Source of the DNA: Phycisphaerae bacterium
GTDB taxonomy: Bacteria > Planctomycetota > Phycisphaerae > JAAYCJ01
Assembly: GCA_012514125.1 (NCBI GenBank)
Contig: JAAZAW010000020.1
Span: 1 to 12,188, forward strand
Length of the DNA stretch: 12,188 bases
Direction of reading: 5' to 3'
Below, one piece after another: positions 1 to 6,580 of the stretch (positions are counted from its first letter, which is position 1; the number at the start of each line of letters is the position of its first letter). The notes under the pieces are model-generated. The model had not been told where the DNA came from and did not search any database. It worked only from the letters and a program-made list of their open reading frames with translations. The translations under genes were made by a program, and so were the position numbers.

Positions 1-198
1 ATCGGAAACACGCCCCAGCCAGCTTTGAACCACTCGCCGACTGGGGATATGATAAAAACTACTGTTGATTTCGATGGTATCGCACAGATGCGCCATATAC
101 GCCAGACGATCGAATTTACCTCCGGCTCCGGACGGATAAACCACATCCTGCCAATCGTCGTAGCTCCAACCGGCTGTCCCGATCAGAATTTCCCCCAT
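1..198 (-). CDS. DUF72 (YecE-like) family protein, N-terminal 66 residues, cut by window edge
   Basis: Only the first 66 residues are inside the window; the gene continues past position 1. The visible part begins MGEILIGTAGWSYDDW and then has a Tyr-Pro pair (residues 21-22), a TIEINSSFYH block (41-50) and a W at 60. This matches the DUF72/YecE N-terminal signature (IGTxGWxYxxW, then VEINxTFY), a TIM-barrel-like family whose biochemical activity is not established to my knowledge. The ATG at 198 is preceded by the purine run AAGGGGAG, ending about three bases before the ATG. The gene starts 26 bp after the stop of the LysM gene on the same strand, so the two are probably co-transcribed. Family assignment is fairly sure from the motif. 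Function is unknown, and nothing here ties it to protein export beyond position. Confidence 0.85.
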   Translation of the reverse strand, partial: MGEILIGTAGWSYDDWQDVVYPSGAGGKFDRLAYMAHLCDTIEINSSFYHIPSRRVVQSWLGRVSD

Positions 199-224
199 AC
201 GCTCCCCTTCAAATCCAAAGAAAA

Positions 225-1121
225 TTATTTCGCAGGCAGTATAATCGTTGAATCCGCTTTGAGGTTCATCGGATCATTGTTCAGTTTTTTATTGAGCTGG
301 AGAATTTCCTTCCAGCGGGCACTGCTTCCAAGTTGATCGTGAGCAATAATCTCAAGGGTATCGCCATATCGAACTTTATAAGTGCGTGTCCTGCCTGAAG
401 ACGAAGTCGCAGCAGATTTGCCGGCGTTGGTCGTTTCCTTGACCTTTTTAGGCGAGGTTGCAATCGTTTCCGAAGCCGCGGGGATAAAGAGTTTATCGCC
501 CACTCTCAACTTTGTCGGCGAAACTTTGGGATTCGCATCGGCAATCAATGTCCATTTTTCACCCTTGCCGTAATATTCCTGGGCGATTTGATAAAGGGTA
601 TCGCCGGACTTGACGACATGGGTTTTCCGGACATCGTCCAGCGTCAAATTCGTCTGAGTTTTTTTCAAATCGACGTCGGCGACGACAACTTCCGTTTCAG
701 GCTTGACAGAGGTCAGTTCCGGTTCCAGACGGATCGGCTGGTTGGGAACGATCTTATTCATCGCCGATTCCATCTCAGCCATTTTGGCCTGCCGATTTTT
801 TTCTGTCATTCGAACCGGCCTGGTGGTCGGTGTATGGGTCAGAGGCTCCAGATCGATCGTCCAGACCGCCTTGGATTCACCGCCGGCAACCGGCTTGGGC
901 GAGGTAGTTTCAGGCTCGGCCAATGGCGTAATCGTCACCGGTTCTTCAAGCCGCGGGGGCAGCACCGAAGGCGATTGGACATCGGGCGAGACCGTTACAG
1001 GCTCCAGCGGTTTGGGTGCGGTGACCTCGATGGTCTTTTCACTGTCACTGAAAAAGTATATGGCGGAAACCACCACACCAACGAGTACGACAACAAGTGC
1101 AATCTTTACTTCCTTACGCAT
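225..1121 (-). CDS. Membrane-anchored protein with two LysM domains
   Basis: This 298-residue protein probably binds peptidoglycan or another N-acetylglucosamine polymer outside the inner membrane. A single N-terminal hydrophobic segment (about residues 7-24, after MRKEVK) looks like a signal anchor rather than a cleaved signal, and there is no lipobox. Residues 31-165 form a Pro/Thr/Glu/Val-rich linker. Two LysM domains follow. The first (about 168-214) has the hallmark VKSGDTLYQIA and ends VGDKLFIPA; the second (about 247-297) has VRYGDTLEIIA and ends at ILPAK, the C-terminus. A Ser/Thr/Lys-rich spacer (216-245) separates them. No hydrolase or peptidase domain is present, so it looks like a binding or scaffolding protein. 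The ATG at 1121 has GGAG seven bases upstream. It lies 68 bp after secDF and 26 bp before the DUF72 gene. Domain call is firm; the biological role is inferred. Confidence 0.9.
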   Translation of the reverse strand: MRKEVKIALVVVLVGVVVSAIYFFSDSEKTIEVTAPKPLEPVTVSPDVQSPSVLPPRLEEPVTITPLAEPETTSPKPVAGGESKAVWTIDLEPLTHTPTTRPVRMTEKNRQAKMAEMESAMNKIVPNQPIRLEPELTSVKPETEVVVADVDLKKTQTNLTLDDVRKTHVVKSGDTLYQIAQEYYGKGEKWTLIADANPKVSPTKLRVGDKLFIPAASETIATSPKKVKETTNAGKSAATSSSGRTRTYKVRYGDTLEIIAHDQLGSSARWKEILQLNKKLNNDPMNLKADSTIILPAK

Positions 1122-1158
1122 GGCAAGGCTCCATGATTCAAATAATCAAAATTATTCC

Positions 1159-1180
1159 GGTATAATATCCGTATTATACC
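1159..1180. repeat. Perfect 9-bp inverted repeat between secDF and the LysM gene
   Basis: GGTATAATA and TATTATACC flank a 4-nt loop (TCCG). The repeat is AT-rich and lacks a following T-run on the minus strand, so it does not look like an intrinsic terminator. Each arm contains a TATAAT hexamer on one strand, so it could be a promoter with an overlapping operator, or an RNA hairpin in the secDF-LysM transcript. Confidence 0.7.
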
Positions 1181-1181
1181 A
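1173..1181 (-). promoter_or_regulatory. Candidate extended -10 promoter for the LysM and DUF72 genes
   Basis: On the minus strand this reads TGGTATAAT, a perfect extended -10 element (TGnTATAAT). No good -35 hexamer sits 16-18 bp upstream, which is tolerated by extended -10 promoters. It lies inside the right arm of the 1159-1180 palindrome and about 52 bp before the LysM start codon. It would allow the LysM-DUF72 pair to be expressed apart from secDF. This is a sequence match only. Confidence 0.4.
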
Positions 1182-1189
1182 TTCAACTT

Positions 1190-4100
1190 CTACTCTGTTT
1201 CCGACACGGGTGTTTTACTTTTGAACACATTGGACCATCCCAACAATAGCGGTGACGCGATCGCTATCGACGAATAGGTTCCGAACATGATACCCAGGAT
1301 CATTACATAGCTGAATCCTCTCACGCCCTCGCCGCCGAAGATGTACATGATGATCATGACCAGGAACGTCGAAATCGATGTAATGATCGTTCGCGACAAA
1401 GTCTGGTTAATCGAGTCGTTGATCAGCGATGAAGAAAGCTCTTTATGCCTGCTCTGACTTTCGCGAATCCGGTCGAATACAATAATTGTATCATTGACCG
1501 AGTAACCAATCAAGGTGAGGAACGCGGCAATCATGGAAAGATTTAATTTAAAGTCCTGAATCAGCAACGCCCTTCCAAACGCCGTCTCGGCGATCCACGC
1601 GGTAATCATCACCAGACCCACCACGCAAAGAATGTCGTGAATCGTCGCCACATTGGCTGCGATCCCGTGGCGAAGCGTCCCGAATCGAATCCACAGATAA
1701 ACTCCAATCGCCAGAAACGCCAGAACCAACGCCAGTACCGCCGCCAGTCGCGTCTGAGTCGCCACCTGTCCGGCAAACTGCGTTACTTTCTGTAAACCGC
1801 TGGTTCGTGTCATTGCTTCCTGAAGCAATTTCATCTCCGGCTCGACCACCTGCGATTGCCAGGCCTGCGGGTCTTCGTCATACAACGCATCCTGATTCAC
1901 CACCACCATGGCGATGCGATTATAGCGGACCTGATCCGGTGAAAGTTTCGACAAATCCTGTCCCGCTGCGGGGGTCAATCCCACCAGGTCGAAAATACTC
2001 GATGCCTGCATTTTTTCATAGTCAGGCTGAAGCCTCATCGCATCCACCCTGCCTTGTAATTCGCCGATTGTTACCGCAGGCTCGATATCCGAAACCACAA
2101 AAGCGGCTCCACCGATGAAATTCGGCACATATCCCGGTGCCTTCGGATCATCGATAACCTGTCCGAGACGCTTGCGGGTAATCGGATAGACTTTGATGTC
2201 CGGGTTGAACCGAATCGGCTGCTGGATATTCAAATATTGGCCCATGTTCTGAATAATCGCATCGACGACCAGTCTTTGCGAGGTCGCTATGGTCACGATT
2301 TCATAATTCGTTCCTTCTTTCCCAATACTCTGAACCTGGGCACCCGAAAGCTCCCGACCGGTTTTGGCGGTCTCCTCAGCGACCTGTTTAATACGGTTTT
2401 CCACCGCTTCGGCGGAAAGTTTCAGGTCCGGATTGACTCGGAAGGACACGGTATTGTTGCCTCGAATTTCCAAAGATCCTTTTTCAATCTGGTCATCCAT
2501 AAACGACAGCAAACTCGCTTCGACACGTTGAGCGTCGATATTCTGGAACGTGAGGGTATAGGAATTTTCCGAACCGGGGGCCTGAGTCAATTGGGCCGAT
2601 TCAAACGCACCGGCCGATTGCGTCAGCGCGGTTCCGCTCGCCTTGATCTGGTCGCGGACATCTTCGATCCCCAGCGAATCCGCCGACTTAAGTTCGATCT
2701 GGACCGCCGTTCCACCGCGAAACTCAATATCATATTTGTCGCTTCCGCGAAGAGGCCAAAGGATAACGGCCACCAGAATGAAAATCACATTCAACAGCCA
2801 GATATACTTTTGATAACTCATCCAATTAATATTCGGACGTTTGATCAACGAAAGCATTGGCAGCTTCGAGATCGAAGTATAGGACACCAACAGGTTGAAA
2901 ATAATCTTGGTCACAAAAACCGCTGTAAAGATGTTAATCACCAGACCCAGACCCAGCGTCAGGGCGAAACCTTTGATTTCTTCCGTTCCGATATAATACA
3001 ACACGACGCAAGTGATGATCGTCGTTACGTTCGAGTCGATAATTGTCGGAAGCGCCCGATCGAAACCATTCTTGATGATCAGTCTTAAACTTTGGCTGCG
3101 CTCTTTTTCCTCACGCATACGCTCAAAAATCAGAACGTTCGCATCGACCGCCATACCCATACTCAAGATCACACCGGCGATACCTGCCATTGTAAATGTC
3201 GCCTCAAGCGCCGCCATCGCCGCCAGAAGCAGCAACAGGTTCAGCGCCAGCGCGAAATCCGCAATCGCACCCGCCCACATGTAGTAAATCACCATAAAGA
3301 CCACCACCGCGACCAGTCCCCACTTGGCTGCGACAAAACCGGCGTTGCGGTTGTCCTGCCCAAGGCTCGGTCCGATACTGTTGACGGCAATGGGCGTGTC
3401 TTTAAGCCTCGCTTCAAGCGAGCCGGCATTGAGCGTGCTCACCAGATAATTGACTTCCTCCACGCTGAATTTGCCGGTAATGATCCCGCGTTGACTGATG
3501 GCCGATTGAATATTCGGAGCACTGTAGACCTTGTCGTCGAGAACAATCGCCAGCGGATTTCCGATATTGTTTCGCGTCAGTTCCAGGAACATCCGCGAAC
3601 CGGCGTCGTTAAATTCAAATCCGACGGCAGGCATTCCTTTGTCGTCACGGGTCGGATACGCCGAAGACAGCTTCCAGTCCGGACGCGATCGATCCATCAC
3701 TTTGAGCGGATTTTTCTGATACGCCAGAACCCAGTTTTTCCCGCCCCACTCGTGTGTAATTCCATAGACCGATTCTTTTTTGGAAACTTCATACCAGGCG
3801 AACTCATCATCGGGACGAGCGCGAGGTCCTTTTTCTTCCAGGTTCTTGATATAATTGGAATAGGCATCGGGGTTTTCCATCGGCGCCAGAATGTGAAATT
3901 CCAGCACACCCGCACCGCGCAGCAATCTCATCAGATCGTCCGGCGAATCCAGCGGACCTTTCTTGGCGGACCACTGATCGTATGCCGTCACCACTTGCTT
4001 GATCTGCTCGACGCGCGTGGGATACTTGGCATAGAGACTTTCGAGCACTTTTTCCCGTTCGTCTTTCGCCAGTTCCAGCACTTCGTTAACTTCGGTCAGG

Positions 4101-4684
4101 TCTACATTCGTCGCCAGCATCTGGTCCAGAACGTCTTCATAGTTCTGTTCCAGGTCCTGTATAACGTCCTGGGCTTTCTTTTCCGCCAGCGACTTTTGCC
4201 AGGCGTCATACGCATCGACCAGCCGGGGCATCAGTTCTTCACGTGCCGGAACCGAACCAATCAGGCTCTTGAGTCGACCCTGTCTTTCCTGTCCCGAAAG
4301 GGCCAAGGCCTGTTCCAACTGGAAGACGGAAATATTCGACGCGGTCAGGGTATCTATCGCCTTCTGATATTCTTCCCGACGCATGGAAGCGTCTTTCGGC
4401 GGCAGAGGCATCTGAACTTCAAGACGGGTATCGCCCACAGGACGCCACACCAGGTTGCGCACACCGTTGGGGTCCACACGCTGTTTCAATACCGTCATCA
4501 CGTTCGTGGAAAGATCGTTTGTCTCATCCAGCCCTGTCGTATCGATTTCATAAAGCAAGCTATGACCGCCGACCAGGTCGATCCCGCCCTTAAGTTGCTT
4601 ATTCACCGGAGTGATTTCATAAATTCCCCAAAGAACAAGCACGCCAATCAGAGCCAATTTCCATAACAGGTTTCGATCTCGCAT
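1190..4684 (-). CDS. secDF: Fused protein translocase subunit SecDF, with enlarged periplasmic domains
   Basis: This is a single 1164-residue fusion of SecD and SecF, the membrane components that use the proton gradient to pull secreted proteins through the SecYEG channel. I count 12 likely membrane segments: about 9-24, five between 452 and 600, one at 627-644, and five between 979 and 1147. SecD marks are DLVGG (36-40) and GMAVDANVLIFERMREE (510-526) with the essential Asp at 513. SecF marks are FRGGTA (655-660) and GYSVNDTIIVFDRIRE (1060-1075) with its Asp at 1064. Known fused SecDFs are often about 730-850 residues. The excess here sits in a helical insert in the first SecD periplasmic domain (about 97-245) and a SecF periplasmic region of about 330 residues. 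Both look internally duplicated. The ATG at 4684 follows AAAGGTAA. It sits downstream of yajC (113-bp gap), the classic neighbour. Confidence 0.97.
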   Translation of the reverse strand: MRDRNLLWKLALIGVLVLWGIYEITPVNKQLKGGIDLVGGHSLLYEIDTTGLDETNDLSTNVMTVLKQRVDPNGVRNLVWRPVGDTRLEVQMPLPPKDASMRREEYQKAIDTLTASNISVFQLEQALALSGQERQGRLKSLIGSVPAREELMPRLVDAYDAWQKSLAEKKAQDVIQDLEQNYEDVLDQMLATNVDLTEVNEVLELAKDEREKVLESLYAKYPTRVEQIKQVVTAYDQWSAKKGPLDSPDDLMRLLRGAGVLEFHILAPMENPDAYSNYIKNLEEKGPRARPDDEFAWYEVSKKESVYGITHEWGGKNWVLAYQKNPLKVMDRSRPDWKLSSAYPTRDDKGMPAVGFEFNDAGSRMFLELTRNNIGNPLAIVLDDKVYSAPNIQSAISQRGIITGKFSVEEVNYLVSTLNAGSLEARLKDTPIAVNSIGPSLGQDNRNAGFVAAKWGLVAVVVFMVIYYMWAGAIADFALALNLLLLLAAMAALEATFTMAGIAGVILSMGMAVDANVLIFERMREEKERSQSLRLIIKNGFDRALPTIIDSNVTTIITCVVLYYIGTEEIKGFALTLGLGLVINIFTAVFVTKIIFNLLVSYTSISKLPMLSLIKRPNINWMSYQKYIWLLNVIFILVAVILWPLRGSDKYDIEFRGGTAVQIELKSADSLGIEDVRDQIKASGTALTQSAGAFESAQLTQAPGSENSYTLTFQNIDAQRVEASLLSFMDDQIEKGSLEIRGNNTVSFRVNPDLKLSAEAVENRIKQVAEETAKTGRELSGAQVQSIGKEGTNYEIVTIATSQRLVVDAIIQNMGQYLNIQQPIRFNPDIKVYPITRKRLGQVIDDPKAPGYVPNFIGGAAFVVSDIEPAVTIGELQGRVDAMRLQPDYEKMQASSIFDLVGLTPAAGQDLSKLSPDQVRYNRIAMVVVNQDALYDEDPQAWQSQVVEPEMKLLQEAMTRTSGLQKVTQFAGQVATQTRLAAVLALVLAFLAIGVYLWIRFGTLRHGIAANVATIHDILCVVGLVMITAWIAETAFGRALLIQDFKLNLSMIAAFLTLIGYSVNDTIIVFDRIRESQSRHKELSSSLINDSINQTLSRTIITSISTFLVMIIMYIFGGEGVRGFSYVMILGIMFGTYSSIAIASPLLLGWSNVFKSKTPVSETE

Positions 4685-4797
4685 ACAAAATTACCTTTCG
4701 GAATCGCTATTACATAGTTTAAAAACTAAAAAGAGTAAAAGTTCCCTTTTTGAACACCATGGAGGTATTATCGGCAACTTTCACACTAAAATATTGC

Positions 4798-5157
4798 CTA
4801 AGCTTCGGTTTTTTCAGCATCAGCCGAAGAAAGCACCCGCTGAACCGCTCCTCGGGTAAATTTGATCCGCGTATTGGAGTTGTCATCGACCTTGATAATG
4901 ATTTCTTCCTCGCGAACTTCCATGACGGTCCCGATAATTCCGCCGATGGTCATCACTTTATCATACTTTTTGATGGTTTTGAGCATCTGGTCACGCTTCT
5001 TTTGCTCTTTCTGACGAGGCCGAAGTGCGATAAAGTAAAAAATACCAATAAAAATCACAAACATAACGATCAACTGCATCGGATTGCCCTGAGACGGTGT
5101 CGTCGGGGTCTCCGTAACCGGTGCCGTTGTCTGAGCCAATATCTGCATTAACGTCAT
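4798..5157 (-). CDS. yajC: Preprotein translocase accessory subunit YajC
   Basis: This 119-residue inner-membrane protein associates with SecDF in the Sec holo-translocon. After a short Thr/Pro-rich N-terminus there is one membrane segment (about residues 27-45), followed by the family signature ALRPRQKEQKKRDQ (44-57) and a small cytoplasmic domain containing KYDKVMTIGGIIGTV (64-78), with a basic KFTRGAVQRVL end (99-109). Length and layout are normal for YajC. The ATG at 5157 is chosen because AAGGAGG lies seven bases upstream; the in-frame Met at residue 4 has a worse distance. The gene begins 12 bp after tgt, and its ribosome binding site overlaps the tgt stop codon, so translation of the two is probably coupled. 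Its place between tgt and secDF matches the widespread tgt-yajC-secDF order. Confidence 0.97.
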   Translation of the reverse strand: MTLMQILAQTTAPVTETPTTPSQGNPMQLIVMFVIFIGIFYFIALRPRQKEQKKRDQMLKTIKKYDKVMTIGGIIGTVMEVREEEIIIKVDDNSNTRIKFTRGAVQRVLSSADAEKTEA

Positions 5158-5164
5158 TTTAAAA

Positions 5165-5171
5165 CCTCCTT
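5165..5171 (-). promoter_or_regulatory. yajC ribosome binding site overlapping the tgt stop codon
   Basis: The strong Shine-Dalgarno sequence AAGGAGG runs from 5171 down to 5165. It shares two bases with the TAA stop of tgt (5172-5170). This fixes the yajC start at 5157 and suggests that ribosomes ending on tgt help start yajC. Confidence 0.8.
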
Positions 5172-6342
5172 AATCTTGAGTTGTTTTATTATTATTCCCT
5201 TTATTGTTCTGATCCGCAACTATTTCCTGCCCTTCCCATACCGATTTGACCTGTTCGATAAGCGAATTAAGTCTATTTTCGCAGATTGCCAGACGAATTT
5301 CCCGCATGAAATCCTGAAAAAATGCAATATTATGAATACTCAGCAAAATCGGACCCAGCATCTCGTTGACCAGAAATAAATGCCGAATATAAGCACGTGT
5401 GAAATTCCTGCAACAATAACATTGGCATTTTTCATCAATCGGGGTGAAATCCAGCTTATATTTTTCATTCCGCAATCGCATCGGACCATTCGTCGTAAAC
5501 GCATAGGCATTTCGCCCGTTCCGCGTCGGAAGCACACAATCGAACATATCGATCCCCGCAGCGACACTTTCGACCAGATCGACAGGCCGACCCACACCCA
5601 TCAAATATCGCGGCTTATCCTGCGGCAATTTCGGCACAAACTCATCCACAATCGGTTTTCGCTTCTCAGGCGGCTCGCCGACCGACAAACCACCCATCGC
5701 GTAACCCGGAAAATCCATCTCCACCAATCGATCCAGACAATACTGTCGAAGCTCCGGATACATCGACCCCTGAACAATCGCAAAAAGCGCCTGATCGTCG
5801 GGCCTCTGGTGCGCCTGGCGACATTCTCCGGCCCAGCGAATCGTCCGTTCCACCGCAACCTTTGCCTCGCTAAATCCCACAGGCCAGGGCGAACATTCGT
5901 CGAATACCATAATAATATCCGCACCGAGCTTGTTTTCACTCTCAATCACCGACACCGGATCAAAACGAATCAACTGCCCGTCCACGTGTGAGCTGAACGT
6001 CACACCGTCCTCGTCGATTCGCCGCAGACTCGCCAGCGAAAAAACCTGAAATCCGCCGCTGTCGGTCAGAATCGGCTTGTGCCAATTCATGAATTTATGA
6101 AGCCCACCCGCCGCTGCCACCACGTCCGCCCCAGGACGAAGCACCAGGTGATAGGTATTGGATAACATGATCTGAGCACCGGTCCCTGCCAGCAAATCCG
6201 GAACAAGCCCTTTGACCGATGCCCGCGTCCCCACCGGCATAAACGCCGGAGTATCGAACACACCATGCGGCGTGGTGATCCGCCCTGCACGGGCCTGTGT
6301 ACTCGTATCGATATGAGAAATCGTAAACTTCAAAGCACTCAC
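5170..6342 (-). CDS. tgt: Queuine tRNA-ribosyltransferase (tRNA-guanine transglycosylase)
   Basis: This 390-residue enzyme swaps guanine 34 in the anticodon of GUN tRNAs for preQ1 on the way to queuosine. Catalytic Asp residues are visible at 94 (in TDSGGFQVF) and 268 (in FDCVLPTR), together with the substrate-pocket block MGGLSVGE (216-223). The zinc site is complete: Cys 306, 308 and 311 plus His 337. The length is slightly above the usual 370-385 because of an Asn/Lys-rich tail. The annotated start is a GTG at 6342 without a clear ribosome binding site. A TTG three codons later (6333) would give MKFTISH, which resembles the usual family N-terminus, so the exact start is open. It is the first gene of the tgt-yajC-secDF run and lies behind the terminator of the 645-residue protein gene. 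A weak GATAAA at 6365-6360 is the only -10 candidate I see. No queA is adjacent. Confidence 0.97.
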   Translation of the reverse strand: MSALKFTISHIDTSTQARAGRITTPHGVFDTPAFMPVGTRASVKGLVPDLLAGTGAQIMLSNTYHLVLRPGADVVAAAGGLHKFMNWHKPILTDSGGFQVFSLASLRRIDEDGVTFSSHVDGQLIRFDPVSVIESENKLGADIIMVFDECSPWPVGFSEAKVAVERTIRWAGECRQAHQRPDDQALFAIVQGSMYPELRQYCLDRLVEMDFPGYAMGGLSVGEPPEKRKPIVDEFVPKLPQDKPRYLMGVGRPVDLVESVAAGIDMFDCVLPTRNGRNAYAFTTNGPMRLRNEKYKLDFTPIDEKCQCYCCRNFTRAYIRHLFLVNEMLGPILLSIHNIAFFQDFMREIRLAICENRLNSLIEQVKSVWEGQEIVADQNNKGNNNKTTQD

Positions 6343-6446
6343 GTTAACTGATTTGAACCTTTATCCTGACTTTTCGCTTCGCATGGAATGTCGTAACACA
6401 TCCTCGTTCCTCGTCGCAGGCGGCGTTACGACCAACCCGCATTCCC

Positions 6447-6480
6447 AAAAAACAAGCGGCGACCGCGAGGCCGCCACTTG
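6447..6480 (-). terminator. Intrinsic terminator after the 645-residue secreted-protein gene
   Basis: On the minus strand an 11-bp stem (arms 6480-6470 and 6463-6453, two G-U pairs) with a 6-nt loop is followed directly by six T residues (6452-6447). It lies about 100 bp past the stop codon at 6581 and separates that gene from tgt. The other strand is followed by TGTTTTCTTTT, so it may work weakly in both directions. Confidence 0.85.
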
Positions 6481-6494
6481 CATGTTTTCTTTTC

Positions 6495-6562
6495 ATCGGC
6501 CAATGTTTTAATTGTATCGGCCAACTCTGTGAAAGAGAATTAAATTATGAAACTTCTTTCAC
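6495..6562. repeat. Direct repeat and stem-loop in the 3' region of the secreted-protein gene
   Basis: ATCGGCCAA occurs at 6495-6503 and again at 6516-6524, 21 bp apart, or about two helical turns. Next to it, GTGAAAGA (6529-6536) can pair with TCTTTCAC (6555-6562) around an 18-nt AT-rich loop. Both lie in the 3' untranslated stretch between the stop codon at 6581 and the terminator. They could be chance, an mRNA-stabilising structure or a protein site. The remaining spacer, 6343-6446 before tgt, shows no strong motif. Confidence 0.35.
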
Positions 6563-6580
6563 GCAATTTCAATGCGGCGA

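Noticed and set aside
588..1224. Two plus-strand open frames opposite the LysM gene.
   Set aside because: Shadows of a gene with two clear LysM domains; their products have no recognisable features.
3092..4666. A 524-codon open frame on the plus strand, opposite secDF.
   Set aside because: It is in codon register with secDF, so it stays open only because secDF there avoids TTA, CTA and TCA codons. The product is rich in Arg, His and Gln, has no recognisable domain, and has no ribosome binding site I can see.
4685..4797. Short hairpins (GTTC/GAAC, AAAAG/CTTTT and TAGTTT/AAACTA) with T-rich stretches between yajC and secDF.
   Set aside because: Stems of only 4-6 AT-rich pairs in AT-rich DNA. 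They could be a weak attenuator but are too slight to call a terminator, and yajC and secDF are expected to be co-expressed.
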